Numbered from the stretch's first letter, positions 1 to 8,556 are shown. The stretch is DNA of 64,000 bases from Yoonia sp035117555 (GCF_035117555.1 NZ_JAYKPK010000007.1:62001-126000), one strand, 5' to 3'. Program-made: numbers and translations. Notes: generated from the letters alone by a model not told the origin.

Positions 1-1027
1 CCGCGCGGCCATGGCGCGACCTTTCGGACAAGTCCTGCTGCAAACGCGCCCAAGCCTGCGCTGCGCGCGGATTTGGGGCGATGCGGGCCAGCAGGCGCGC
101 CTCGCCCGCAGCCCCTTGGGTTGTGGGCTCGCCGAGCAGCCCTGCCCGCGCAGCACGTGCCAGAAAGAGATCAATCAGGTCCAGTGTCAGGCCAAAACGC
201 GCCTCGGCCCCGCGCCCGGCGCAGGCATCGGCCAGATGCAGGCCGGCCTGCCTGTTGATTTGCGGCAAGCCATCGAAAAGCTGTACCAGATCCGCATAGA
301 GCGTCAGGCCGCCGCTGCCCAGAAGCCTTATCGCATCGCCCACCGATCCACCGGCAAGGGCGGCAAGCCCGGCGGCATTATCGGTGCTGTGCCCGGACTG
401 TGCCAGCGCGCGCGACAGGTCATCCGGCCCCAGCGCATGGCAGCGCAATTCGCGGCAGCGTGACCTTATCGTCGGCAACAACCGCGAGGGTTGGTGTGCA
501 ACAAGCAGGATCACCGCCCCTGCAGGCGGTTCTTCGAGTTCTTTCAGGATCGCATTGGCGGCGTTGCGGTTCATCTCATCTGCCGCATCAACGATGACAA
601 CACGCCTGCCGCCATCCGTCGCGGACATCTGAAAGAAATGTTTCAGGCTGCGCACGGCATCCACGGTAATCTCGGCCCGGAATTTGCCAGTCTTGTCATC
701 CCAAGGCCGCCGGATCAGCGCAAGGCGCGGATGTGCCCCAGATTGCACCAGCTTGGCATCGGGGTGGTCGGGGGATACCGCCAATGTCGGATCACCGAGC
801 ATATCGAGCGGTTCATCCGCCAGCAGGAAGGTCGCGATTTTCCATGCGAGCGTTGCCTTGCCCACACCGCGCGGCCCGGTGATCAACCAACCTGAATGCA
901 TCCGACCGGCGCTGAAAGCATCAAGAAAGGCCTGTTCTGCACCTTGCTGGCCGTAAAGCGTGGCGGTTTCGCGCGGATGCGGCGCACCGGCGATCTGGTC
1001 GGGGGCAAGGACGGCATCATCGCTCAT
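1..1027 (-). CDS. holB: DNA polymerase III subunit delta' (partial, runs off left edge)
   Basis: The minus-strand reading frame opens at an ATG that overlaps the tmk stop (ATGA) and stays open to the window edge, giving 342 residues without a stop. The translation has a clamp-loader AAA+ layout: a P-loop ITGPRGVGKAT near residue 50, the Walker-B-like VVIVDAADEMN, the ILKELEEPP segment and the sensor-type TIRSRCRELRC. The subunit helps load the beta clamp in the replisome. No SRC zinc-module cysteine cluster is obvious, which is usual for alphaproteobacterial delta'. It is co-transcribed with tmk, a widespread arrangement. The C-terminus lies outside the window. Confidence 0.93.
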   Translation of the reverse strand, partial: MSDDAVLAPDQIAGAPHPRETATLYGQQGAEQAFLDAFSAGRMHSGWLITGPRGVGKATLAWKIATFLLADEPLDMLGDPTLAVSPDHPDAKLVQSGAHPRLALIRRPWDDKTGKFRAEITVDAVRSLKHFFQMSATDGGRRVVIVDAADEMNRNAANAILKELEEPPAGAVILLVAHQPSRLLPTIRSRCRELRCHALGPDDLSRALAQSGHSTDNAAGLAALAGGSVGDAIRLLGSGGLTLYADLVQLFDGLPQINRQAGLHLADACAGRGAEARFGLTLDLIDLFLARAARAGLLGEPTTQGAAGEARLLARIAPNPRAAQAWARLQQDLSERSRHGRA

Positions 1028-1632
1028 AAATGCGCGGCCACGTCGCGGGCGATCTGGTCCATGGTGCGGTTGCCGTCGATCACCACGCAGCGCGCGGGTT
1101 CGGCCTGGGCCAAGGCCAGAAAGCCATGCCGCAGGGTTTCCTGAAACGACAGGCCGAAATCCTCGAACCGGTCTTCGCCAGATTTGCGGGCAAGGCCGCG
1201 TTGCAGGGCGGTGGCGGGGTCCATGTCGATGATGAAAGTCAGATCAGGTTCGCGTCCGATCATCAGATCATGCAAAGTATCAACCTTGGCCCGCAGATCA
1301 CCGCGCGTGGCACCTTGATAAACGCGGGTGCTGTCGGCAAAACGGTCAGAGACCACGGTTTTGCCAGCGGCAAGCGCAGGCAGGATCGTCTTTTCCAGAT
1401 GGTCGCGGCGGGCGGCGGTGAACAGCAGGATTTCGGTCTCGGCAGACCAGCGGTCGGTATCGCCGGTCAGCAAAAGCTGGCGGATATCCTCGGCCCCCGG
1501 GCTGCCGCCGGGTTCGCGGGTCAGGATCACATCGCCGCCCTGCGCGCGCAGATGATCGGCGAGACGGCGTGCCTGCGTCGATTTACCGGATCCGTCGATC
1601 CCTTCAAAGGTGATGAAGCGCGGCTGACTCAT
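1024..1632 (-). CDS. tmk: thymidylate kinase (dTMP kinase)
   Basis: The 202-residue protein has the standard length for bacterial thymidylate kinase, which phosphorylates dTMP to dTDP in the cytoplasm. The P-loop FEGIDGSGKST is at residues 9-19, followed by the conserved LTREPGGSPGAE segment that contacts the substrate. The central VVSDRFADSTRVYQG matches the DRY-type motif of the family, and the lid region is LARKSGEDRFE. The gene overlaps the preceding carboxypeptidase stop and the holB start by four bases each, so the three are almost certainly translationally coupled. Confidence 0.96.
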   Translation of the reverse strand: MSQPRFITFEGIDGSGKSTQARRLADHLRAQGGDVILTREPGGSPGAEDIRQLLLTGDTDRWSAETEILLFTAARRDHLEKTILPALAAGKTVVSDRFADSTRVYQGATRGDLRAKVDTLHDLMIGREPDLTFIIDMDPATALQRGLARKSGEDRFEDFGLSFQETLRHGFLALAQAEPARCVVIDGNRTMDQIARDVAAHL

Positions 1633-2813
1633 GCGCCATTCGCAGGCGCATCAGCATCGGGCGCAAACCCGTATTTTCCCCAGAGCACCATGGCCGCCGT
1701 GCGCATCCGGGCGCTGAAACCACCTGCGGGCACATCGGCTTCGGCCACCAAAGGCACGCGTTTTTCGGGCAATCCGTCAAGCGTGATGATCAATTCGCCC
1801 AAAGGCTGGCCTGCTGTGACGGGGGCCTGCACCGGCCCGTCAAACACGACCTGCCCTTCGACGGCACCCTGATGCAGGATGGGCACCAGCAGGCTGATAT
1901 CTTCGGCGACCGTCAGACCAACGCTCTGCTCTGCGCCCATCCAGACATCGGCGGTCGCAACGCGGGTGCCTGCGGTCGCCACATCGCGTTCGGCAAATTG
2001 CCGGAAGGCCCAATTGACGATCCGTTCGGATTCTTCAGCGCGTTCGGCCATGCTGTCCAGACCAGTGATGACGAAGATCACCCGCCGGTCGCCCTGCACC
2101 GCTGATCCGGCGAGGCCATAGCCTGCCTCTTCGGTATGGCCGGTTTTCAGACCATCGGCACCGATCCCCATGCGCAGGATCGGGTTGCGGTTTTGTGAAT
2201 TGGACGGCACCCGGCCATCAAAGGCAAATTCGGTTTCGGCGAACAACGGATAAAAGGTTGGAAAGTCACTGATCAGACGGCTGGACAGAATACCCAGATC
2301 TTCGGTCGCCATCCGGTGCCCTGCGGCGGGCCAGCCGCTCGCATTGACGAAGACAGAATTGTTCATGCCCAATTGACGCGCGCGTTCGGTCATCATCCGG
2401 CCAAAGCCAGCCTCGGTCCCGTCGGGCGACAAAGCCTCGGCCAGAACGACGCTTGCGTCGTTGCCTGACAGCACGATCACACCGCGCAACAAATCCTCGA
2501 CCCGGACCCGGTCTGTGGTGTCCAGAAACATTGATGACCCGCCAAAGCTGGCCGCATGGGCAGACACTGGCAAAACGTCATCAACGGATAGCCGCCCCTC
2601 GGTGATCGCCTCGAACGCCATATAGATCGTCATCAGCTTGGACATGGAGGCAGGTGGCAAAGGCGTCGATGCATCCTTAGCCAGCAACACGGTGCCGGTC
2701 GTCTGATCATAGACGTAGGCCGCACGCGCATTTGTTTCAAAAGCCTGCGCCTGTGCCATGGTTGCGCAAAGCATCATGATACCGGCGGTCAGGCCCTGGG
2801 TGACTGTCTTCAT
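1629..2813 (-). CDS. serine-type D-Ala-D-Ala carboxypeptidase (penicillin-binding protein 5/6 family)
   Basis: This is a periplasmic peptidoglycan carboxypeptidase that trims the terminal D-Ala of the stem peptide. All three active-site motifs of the S11 family are visible: SMSK in PPASMSKLMTIYMA, SGN in VLSGNDASVV and KTG in GLKTGHTEEAGYG. A Sec signal peptide (MKTVTQGLTAGIMMLCATMAQAQA) starts at the ATG at 2813, which has AAAGGG six bases upstream. A longer GTG start at 2828 would overlap the upstream gene and spoil the signal peptide, so the shorter start was chosen. The C-terminal half has the beta-rich PBP5 C domain and probably a terminal amphipathic anchor. It sits in the SPOR-dac-tmk-holB operon. 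Confidence 0.93.
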   Translation of the reverse strand: MKTVTQGLTAGIMMLCATMAQAQAFETNARAAYVYDQTTGTVLLAKDASTPLPPASMSKLMTIYMAFEAITEGRLSVDDVLPVSAHAASFGGSSMFLDTTDRVRVEDLLRGVIVLSGNDASVVLAEALSPDGTEAGFGRMMTERARQLGMNNSVFVNASGWPAAGHRMATEDLGILSSRLISDFPTFYPLFAETEFAFDGRVPSNSQNRNPILRMGIGADGLKTGHTEEAGYGLAGSAVQGDRRVIFVITGLDSMAERAEESERIVNWAFRQFAERDVATAGTRVATADVWMGAEQSVGLTVAEDISLLVPILHQGAVEGQVVFDGPVQAPVTAGQPLGELIITLDGLPEKRVPLVAEADVPAGGFSARMRTAAMVLWGKYGFAPDADAPANGA

Positions 2814-2824
2814 GACTGGCCCTT

Positions 2825-3646
2825 TCACGTTGGGTTCTGCAAGATATAGGCGTCAGGGAACCCCAGAGCGCGCAAGCGCGCCAAAGCGACCTGATCCGGC
2901 ACTGGTCCTGCCACAACGCGCCAAGTCTGGCGACCTGCGGATTGCAGCGGGATTACACTGGCAGTGAAGCCAGCCGACTGCAAGGTTGCGGCAGCAGCAT
3001 CTGCATTCCCCTGCACACCGAAAATACCGACCTGCGCCAGTGTGGCCGGGGGTTGACCAGAATCGGGCGGGGCTGGCGCGGCGGGCGGCAAAGCCACCGC
3101 GACAGGTTGAGTGGCCGCGGGCGCAGCAGCGGGCTCAAGTTCCGCGGCCGCAATTTCGGCTGGGGTGGCGAGCGGCGCGAGATCGGCATCAGCGGCAGGC
3201 TCTGCCTGAGCGACGACCTCTTCGCGGCGCAAAGCGACGACGCTTAACTCAGTCGGGGCGCCAGCGAGGATACCCAGCGCCTCAGCCGCATCTGATGACA
3301 ATTGCAAGGCAGGGCCGGGATTTGCGCGTTCGCGCCGGAACAAAGCGCCAATCGTGGATTGCCCGTTGGCCACGTTGCGGATCACCACACGCTCTGGGTC
3401 GCGCACATCGGGATGGGCCACCCAGATGCCGCCAAGCGAGGGCCGTCCGTCCCAAAGGCCGCGATCCGTGGCCTCAAATATGTCTGGCCTCTCAACGTCT
3501 TGTTCACCGCGCGTGATCATCGGGCCGGATTGATCGCCAAGGACGGCGGTGCTGACAGCCTCTTCACAGGCAGACACCAGGGTCACGGCGGATAGGACTG
3601 CGGCCAGTTTCAGCCAGCGCCCTTTGGTGATCAAAATGCCTGTCAT
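2825..3646 (-). CDS. SPOR-domain lipoprotein (RlpA-like)
   Basis: The 273-residue protein begins with a lipoprotein signal: a hydrophobic stretch ending in VSACEE with the lipobox cysteine near residue 27. The centre (GGIWVAHPDVRDPERVVIRN and onward) resembles the double-psi beta barrel of RlpA-type septal proteins. An alanine/proline-rich linker then leads to a C-terminal SPOR domain (AQVGIFGVQGNADAAAATL to YILQNPT), which binds denuded glycan at the division septum. A role in septal peptidoglycan turnover with the downstream carboxypeptidase is likely. The start has GGAG seven bases upstream. The RlpA assignment of the middle part is less sure than the SPOR call. Confidence 0.82.
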   Translation of the reverse strand: MTGILITKGRWLKLAAVLSAVTLVSACEEAVSTAVLGDQSGPMITRGEQDVERPDIFEATDRGLWDGRPSLGGIWVAHPDVRDPERVVIRNVANGQSTIGALFRRERANPGPALQLSSDAAEALGILAGAPTELSVVALRREEVVAQAEPAADADLAPLATPAEIAAAELEPAAAPAATQPVAVALPPAAPAPPDSGQPPATLAQVGIFGVQGNADAAAATLQSAGFTASVIPLQSAGRQTWRVVAGPVPDQVALARLRALGFPDAYILQNPT

Positions 3647-3867
3647 TCCCCACTCTCCAACCCAACGCCAACCGACGATGAAATCGGTCCTTCAACCGCA
3701 CCGGACCGCGGTGACCGATTATCAATCCGGTCTGATCACATATCCACCTTGGCACAGATACCCGCAGGACCAGCACATGGAAAGCCGGAACCCCGATTTG
3801 TCGGCGATTTTCCCCGCCAGCAAAGCTGCTTTCCGAATCATTTCCCAGCCGCTAACAGGGCTCAGTC

Positions 3868-3957
3868 GGAGGAGTGGCAGAGTGGTTGAATGCACCGGTC
3901 TTGAAAACCGACGTAGGTGAAAGTCTACCGTGGGTTCGAATCCCACCTCCTCCGCCA
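3868..3957 (+). tRNA. tRNA-Ser (anticodon UGA)
   Basis: The 90-nt sequence folds as a class II tRNA: acceptor stem GGAGGAG/CTCCTCC, anticodon loop with TGA, a long variable arm (acgtaggtgaaagtctaccg region) and a T-arm GTGGG-TTCGAAT-CCCAC. CCA is encoded. The last 14 bases are repeated at 10490-10503, showing that this gene is the attachment site of the element to its right; the tRNA itself is left intact. Confidence 0.97.
3944..3957 (+). repeat. attL: 14-bp direct repeat inside tRNA-Ser 3' end
   Basis: CACCTCCTCCGCCA occurs here as the 3' T-stem/acceptor end of tRNA-Ser and again, in the same orientation, at 10490-10503. The bases on either side differ between the two copies, so 14 bp is the full extent of identity. 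This is the usual footprint of integrase-mediated insertion into a tRNA 3' end. Confidence 0.88.
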
Positions 3958-4012
3958 AGATTGCTATACAGGTCTTTGTTTTTATTCGTTTTTACTTACA
4001 TCAAATTCGGCC

Positions 4013-4034
4013 TGCCCCCTTATATGCCCCCTTA
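4013..4034 (+). repeat. two direct copies of TGCCCCCTTA near the left end of the element
   Basis: TGCCCCCTTA occurs at 4013-4022 and 4025-4034, 12 bp apart start to start, about 55 bp inside attL. Two more copies occur near the right end. I infer arm-type binding sites for the integrase or AlpA-like protein; direct repeats spaced by about one helical turn fit that idea. Apart from these repeats and the palindrome at 4413-4422, I see no gene in 3958-4491. Confidence 0.55.
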
Positions 4035-4412
4035 CTTTTTGCACTGGGGGTCTATCAAGCCCCTGCTGGGAATTAGCATATACCTCCGGTGGCCCTCTTG
4101 ATTCGCTGCCTGTCCCATCAATCCTAAATCTGGCATGCACCGTGGTTAAAATGTCGTGCTGTAAATCGACGGTGATTTCATTTTACTGTGAGCGAACCCG
4201 GATCGATGCCCCTGCCGTGTTCAAGGACAGGACGGCGCATCCTCCCATTCGCCTGTCCTCGGCCCCACCCCCCGGCCTACCCCGGCGCAGACGCGCTTTC
4301 ACTTATATAGGCTACGCCCATAGCGGCACTCTGCTGGAAGTTCTGACATTTTTGACAAACCGCATGGTGGTGCCGCTCTCCGAGTGAAGGCGCGGCGAGT
4401 GACTATTGCATG

Positions 4413-4422
4413 TGTTATAACA
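4413..4422. promoter_or_regulatory. 10-bp palindrome TGTTATAACA upstream of small membrane gene
   Basis: This perfect AT-rich palindrome lies 69 bp before the ATG at 4492, in a locally AT-rich stretch. It has the look of a repressor operator or part of a promoter for the element's only plus-strand gene. No protein can be assigned to it. Confidence 0.35.
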
Positions 4423-4491
4423 TAACAACTGACATCGATATCAACCGCGCACTAAACTCGGCGGGGGTGGTTGTTTGAACAAGGTGCGAAC

Positions 4492-4845
4492 ATGAGAAGA
4501 TTGTTGCGGTTTCTGATTTGCATGGCTGCAATCGCAGCGGGGGCGGCGCTCGGTTTGATAGTGCTGGGCAGGGCAATGCGCACCGGCTGGTATGGCTGCA
4601 CAGCGGTTTTACGCAACCCTGACACTGGCTGGGTTTCCGGCCTTCAAGGGCTGTCGGAAGAAATGATAGCAGAGCAACTCCGGCAGGGGGCGGGCCTGAT
4701 GTTCTTTTGCCAGACAATCGCTGGCCAAATTTATGTCGGACCAATCGTAAACTCTGCGGTGATCGCGCTGTCCATAATACTTCCCGCAGCGATAGCTTTG
4801 GTCGTGGCGGTCAAAGCAACAAGGCGGCTCCGCTCAACATACTGA
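4492..4845 (+). CDS. small membrane protein of unknown function, element cargo
   Basis: The 117-residue product starts at an ATG with AAGGTG six bases upstream. It has an N-terminal membrane segment (roughly residues 5-26, LLRFLICMAAIAAGAALGL and onward) and a second one near the C-terminus (VIALSIILPAAIALVVAV, about residues 90-107), followed by a basic tail ending RRLRSTY. The loop between them holds two cysteines (residues about 37 and 73), so a disulfide is possible if the loop is periplasmic. I recognise no family. It is the only plus-strand gene of the element and so probably an accessory gene with its own promoter. An antisense frame across it was judged a shadow. Confidence 0.55.
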   Translation: MRRLLRFLICMAAIAAGAALGLIVLGRAMRTGWYGCTAVLRNPDTGWVSGLQGLSEEMIAEQLRQGAGLMFFCQTIAGQIYVGPIVNSAVIALSIILPAAIALVVAVKATRRLRSTY

Positions 4846-4934
4846 TCGCGGAATGGGACGCGGGATGCACTGTCGAAACGACGGACACGGACGTCTGCAC
4901 TGTTACGCTGATCATGCAGCCCTTGCCGGGTTTT

Positions 4935-5184
4935 GCGGAAGTGTCTGCGGAAGTGTCTGCCGGGACTGCCGCCCGCACACTTGGTTTTCCCGGCAGGGGG
5001 CTGTCGTTTCTGACGTCCTGATAAACCCCTTAAAAACTGCGGGTGCGGAAGTCTTTTCCTATAGTGAAACTACTACCTCCGCAGGGGTTCCCCCTTGAGG
5101 GGGGAACACCCCGCAACGGCACTGGTTTTGTGGCCAGCGCGGAAGCCTGCGGAAGTGTTTGCGGGCGTTCACGCGGACCTCCGC
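4935..5184. other. iteron-like repeats and strong hairpin: candidate replication origin of the element
   Basis: No convincing gene lies between 4846 and 5215. Instead there is a tandem pair of GCGGAAGTGTCT (4935-4958), a related GCGGAAGTCTT at 5045, and GCGGAAGCCT plus GCGGAAGTGTTT at 5139-5160. A long hairpin occupies 5081-5114 (GGGGTTCCCCC opposite GGGGGAACACCCC around TTGA). A smaller inverted repeat GCGGA/TCCGC is at about 5174-5184. An AT-rich bit (aaaccccttaaaaactg) separates the repeat groups. The block abuts the 3' end of the primase-helicase gene. Iterons, an AT-rich stretch and a hairpin beside a replicase suggest an origin. The hairpin alone could be the primase gene's terminator. 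Confidence 0.45.
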
Positions 5185-5215
5185 ACATCCCAGCGCCCCT
5201 GCCGGAAACACGATG

Positions 5216-7795
5216 TTAGCGCGCGCCATCCGCGTCCACGTCTGCGTCCGTCGCTTCAACATCCGCGTCCGCGTCACCAGCTTCTACCCGGACGCGCCCC
5301 ACAGCGATACATTTGCGGTCGTGTCTATCTGCGCCCTTCTCTTGCGTCTGGACCAGCCAACCGTCAGTTACCCCGCTTTGGATCAGTGTTGCCATTTCCT
5401 GACGCGCGAATAGTTGCTGCGGGGTCAAGCTATCATTCGTTGCACCCATCGGCCCCACGTCCACGTTGAGTGCCTCCGCAACAAGAAAGCCTATCCAACC
5501 GCGCGGCGAGTTCTTGGCCTCGATCCGGCGATCTGGCCCAGCGCCGTTCAGCGCCTCTTGCACCGCCATGATATCCGCGTCGCCAACCGCATGGCCAACT
5601 GCAACAGCGGGCGGCGTCCAAGGTTCGACCGTCTGCACGTTGTCCCCTGCCGGATAGTCACGGGTGCCGTTGCCCAGCGCCACACTAGCAAGGTGCAACC
5701 ACGTCGCATTTTGGACAGGGGCAAGGTTCGCCTTTCCGTTATCGACGCGGATGTAGCGCCAGCGATCATTTTCGCCGATCCCCAGCTTCTTTGCGTCCCC
5801 AGCCGCCATGCGGCCAAGCTGGCGCACGTTGCGGGCGGCATCCACGAAAGCGGATGCACCCCGCGATGCACCCGCCCCCGCACCTTGCATGTCTGTTGCC
5901 GCGCCCTTCCCTGTATGGTGAACCAGAACGATTGCGGCACCAGTTTCATGCGCTACCTTGCGCAGCGCCCCCATCAGCGTGTTTGCAGCCTCGTTGGAGT
6001 TCTCCGGCAGGGTGTGCAAAGCCGCCAGCGGATCAAGGATTACCACGTCGATCCGGTTTTCCTTGATCCACGTTGTCAGCTTTTCCATCGCACCAGGCAC
6101 GATTTCCAGCCCATCACGCCCCTGCCGGGCAAGCATCATGGGCATGTCGCGCCCAGACGTAAGAAACAGCCGCCCCCCAATCTCTTTTTCCGTAACCGCG
6201 TGGTGCTTCATCGCGCCATGCAGCCGACGCAAGGCTTCTTCCCGGTCGTCTTCTTCGTTATGGTAAAGCACCCGCAACGGACGGTGCGGCTGGTCGCCCA
6301 GCAAGGGTCGGCCCGACGCCATCGCAATCGCTTCAACCATCGCAAGCGCCGATTTACCCGTCCCACCCGGCGCGACAATCATAGAGAGATACCCGGCGAT
6401 CACGTTCTTCCCGTAAAGCCACTTGCGGGGCGGAAGCTGTGCAACCCCACCGCCTTGGGCATAGCGGGTCAGGTCCGCGTCGCCCATCGCAGCAACGTTT
6501 GCAGCAGCAGCGTTGGCATAATCGGCGGCGGCGGCGGCGGCTTTCACCTGCACGTGGCCTGCCGGGTTGGACTGTTCGAGCATCCGCATAAGTGCGCCCC
6601 AACCCGAATGGGTCGCCCCCATAGTGTCCCAAACACGTTCGGTTTCCGCCGGATCGCCGCCAAAGTGCCATCGCGCGCCCCACTCCATAGCCGCGTCGCG
6701 GCCATCAGCCTCAAAACCACCAGCAACGGCAGCACCTTTGACCGCTGCCACGACGCGCAGGAAATCATCCCGGTCATCAAACGGGCCGTCGTTTGGCAGT
6801 GCTTCGACGGCCATGCGCAGCACGGCTGCGCTGGGCGCAGGCCAGCCCGTCTTTACCGCACTGCTGGGGGTAGCGACCACCCCAGGTGCCGCGCCCGCGT
6901 TGTGCTTGCCCGGCAGGCCAAGGCGGTCAGCCACGCCTTCCAGCGCGGCGCAGAGGTCAGCCACCGTCAACGGTCCATAACTGACACTTCCACCGTCCGC
7001 CCCGTGCCGGAGTGTCGCCACCACCGGCACGTTGCCTCGCTCACGCTTGGATGCGGTCGGCAGGTTCACAGTGAAGGGCAGTCGCGCAACACGCGGCGCG
7101 TCCGCCAAGTTGTCGGCACCCAACCGCGCCATCACGTCTTTGAGCGGGGCGACCGATGCGGCGACGTCTTTTCCATCGTCGGCCAAAGGCAAAACAACGT
7201 GGACGCCATTACCAGTATCGAACACGGCCAGCACGTCCGTGACGTCACGGATCGCTGCCACCGTCTGGGACCAGTCAGGGTCCACGTCCGGCGCTTCGTG
7301 CATATCAAGGTCAAACACGGCGACGCGACGGGGAACGGCAGCGACATGTGGTGCGCTTGCTGGTCGGTCCGTGCCAGCAAATTCAGCGACACGTGGCTGG
7401 ATGCCGTAATACAGGTTATTGACCGCGTTGTGCTTCTGAATGAACGCTTTCATCGCAGCGCGTTCGGTCGGATCATCCAGCCGTCCATTGATTTGCCCAG
7501 CGCTGCCCCCTGCCTGACGAAAGGCGCGCAGTTCGATCACGTCGTCAGGGCGAAAGACCGGCGCAATTGCGTCCAGTGCGCGCGTTGCAGCAGGCCCAGC
7601 AGCCAACAGGGCATTGACCCGGCCTGCGACGTCAGCAGGTGGCACAACACCCAGCGCCAGTTCGCATTGCAAGCGCCCTGCGGACCCGGCAGTGGCTAAG
7701 CCGTGATGTTCCGCTTGCGTCAGAACAGGGATCAATTCGTGTGCATTGTCTGCACTGTCAGATTGCAGCGGTGGTGCAGTTGGGGTATGTTTCAT
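5216..7795 (-). CDS. primase-helicase (Prim-Pol/RepB-like N-terminus, RepA-type AAA_25 helicase C-terminus)
   Basis: This large replication protein (859 residues from the ATG at 7795, which has GAGAAAG eight bases upstream; an in-frame start at 7894 exists but has no ribosome site and overlaps the previous gene) appears to drive replication of the element. The N-terminal part (VAVFDLDMHEAPDVDPDW, DTGNGVHVVLPL, RLPFTVNLPTASKRERG) resembles the archaeo-eukaryotic primase fold of plasmid and satellite replicases. The C-terminal part is a RecA-like hexameric helicase: Walker A IVAPGGTGKSALA, the NEEDD segment, Walker B VVILDPLAALH and HHTGKGAA, as in plasmid RepA. It is followed by a winged-helix-like tail. 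The repeat block just downstream may be its origin. Confidence 0.85.
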   Translation of the reverse strand: MKHTPTAPPLQSDSADNAHELIPVLTQAEHHGLATAGSAGRLQCELALGVVPPADVAGRVNALLAAGPAATRALDAIAPVFRPDDVIELRAFRQAGGSAGQINGRLDDPTERAAMKAFIQKHNAVNNLYYGIQPRVAEFAGTDRPASAPHVAAVPRRVAVFDLDMHEAPDVDPDWSQTVAAIRDVTDVLAVFDTGNGVHVVLPLADDGKDVAASVAPLKDVMARLGADNLADAPRVARLPFTVNLPTASKRERGNVPVVATLRHGADGGSVSYGPLTVADLCAALEGVADRLGLPGKHNAGAAPGVVATPSSAVKTGWPAPSAAVLRMAVEALPNDGPFDDRDDFLRVVAAVKGAAVAGGFEADGRDAAMEWGARWHFGGDPAETERVWDTMGATHSGWGALMRMLEQSNPAGHVQVKAAAAAADYANAAAANVAAMGDADLTRYAQGGGVAQLPPRKWLYGKNVIAGYLSMIVAPGGTGKSALAMVEAIAMASGRPLLGDQPHRPLRVLYHNEEDDREEALRRLHGAMKHHAVTEKEIGGRLFLTSGRDMPMMLARQGRDGLEIVPGAMEKLTTWIKENRIDVVILDPLAALHTLPENSNEAANTLMGALRKVAHETGAAIVLVHHTGKGAATDMQGAGAGASRGASAFVDAARNVRQLGRMAAGDAKKLGIGENDRWRYIRVDNGKANLAPVQNATWLHLASVALGNGTRDYPAGDNVQTVEPWTPPAVAVGHAVGDADIMAVQEALNGAGPDRRIEAKNSPRGWIGFLVAEALNVDVGPMGATNDSLTPQQLFARQEMATLIQSGVTDGWLVQTQEKGADRHDRKCIAVGRVRVEAGDADADVEATDADVDADGAR

Positions 7796-7871
7796 ATGAG
7801 CATCTTTCTCGGGACCGCCTGCCCGGACAGGGGCAGCGCGGTCCATTGTGTCTACAGGACTGGTTGGCGGG

Positions 7872-8132
7872 CTATTCAGACCAATGGTGAGCATTGCGGG
7901 CGATCCAGTCGTCCGCCCTTGCTTGGGCTTCGCCTTGATTCATTTCTTTCGCAGCTATGCGTTGCGCATTCTCTTGGACAGCGGCCTTATGCTGGACTTC
8001 CGCCAACAATCGGTCAAATGTGCCGGGTCCGCAGTCGGCGTCTAACCACTGCTTCATGGTGCAAAAGTAGCGATACCAGTATGGGGGGTCTGTCTCGCCC
8101 GGCAGGCGGGAAGGGTCAGGCATGCCTAGCAT
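7872..8132 (-). CDS. hypothetical protein between AlpA and primase-helicase
   Basis: The 86-residue product (MLGMPDPSRLPGETDPPYWYRYF and onward) is preceded by AGGGGG about seven bases before the ATG at 8132 and overlaps the 3' end of the AlpA-like gene, so it is co-transcribed. It is rich in aromatic and charged residues, with a C-terminal helix-forming part (VQENAQRIAAKEMNQGEAQARADDW). I recognise no domain. By position it may be an accessory replication or regulatory protein of the element. Longer in-frame starts up to 8273 would run deep into the AlpA gene and were not preferred. Confidence 0.6.
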   Translation of the reverse strand: MLGMPDPSRLPGETDPPYWYRYFCTMKQWLDADCGPGTFDRLLAEVQHKAAVQENAQRIAAKEMNQGEAQARADDWIARNAHHWSE

Positions 8133-8376
8133 GATCGCCCCCTGCCGGGTGAAGGCCTGCAACATAATCAACGATCTGTTGGCCAGTCCATCTGACAGTC
8201 CGAGGGCCAATCTGTAGTGGCAGCGGAAATTGACCGTTCTTCCGCCAAAGATAAATGGTTGAGATATGCACACCCAATTGGGCGGCGACTTCTTGGCCAG
8301 TGTAAAGGCCGTTAGGCCGAATGTCTGGCTGGGGGGTGGGTGAATAGGTCAAACGTCTTGCTCCATACAGTGCCAC
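8116..8376 (-). CDS. AlpA-like DNA-binding protein (MerR-type helix-turn-helix, excisionase/activator)
   Basis: The 86-residue protein has the AlpA pattern: GLYTGQEVAAQLGVHISTIYLWRKNGQFPLPLQIGPRTVRWTGQQI, i.e. a helix-turn-helix followed by the conserved FP..IGPR..RW wing and the terminal helix IVDYVAGL. AlpA of P4-like elements activates integrase expression or acts as an excision factor. The frame contains no internal methionine. It begins with GTG at 8376, and a TTG nine codons in (after GGAG) is an alternative. The gene precedes the hypothetical gene and primase-helicase in one transcription unit and is 292 bp downstream of int. Confidence 0.85.
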   Translation of the reverse strand: MALYGARRLTYSPTPQPDIRPNGLYTGQEVAAQLGVHISTIYLWRKNGQFPLPLQIGPRTVRWTGQQIVDYVAGLHPAGGDHARHA

Positions 8377-8556
8377 GGCTAATTCCGGGTCGCGTGGTCA
8401 TGTTGAGCCTTCCTTTTCTACCTGCGCCCGACAGCACTGCATTTGGTATCGGGGTGATTTCTTGCTACAACAGATAGCGCGTCATGCCTTGTTCGCACAA
8501 GCCCTATTAACCTCCTAACTCATTGATTTTATTCTGACAAAACAGACAATAAAACC

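Noticed and set aside
4415..4744. 109-codon minus-strand frame opposite the small membrane gene
   Set aside because: No ribosome site and an unprotein-like composition; the plus-strand frame has a membrane protein pattern and a good ribosome site.
5414..7699. 761-codon plus-strand open frame
   Set aside because: It lies antisense to the primase-helicase, whose motifs are clear. The plus-strand product is rich in Arg, His and Cys without any domain, a GC-driven shadow.
7796..7894. Longer start for the primase-helicase at 7894
   Set aside because: No ribosome site is present there and the extension overlaps the previous gene; ATG 7795 has GAGAAAG at a good distance.
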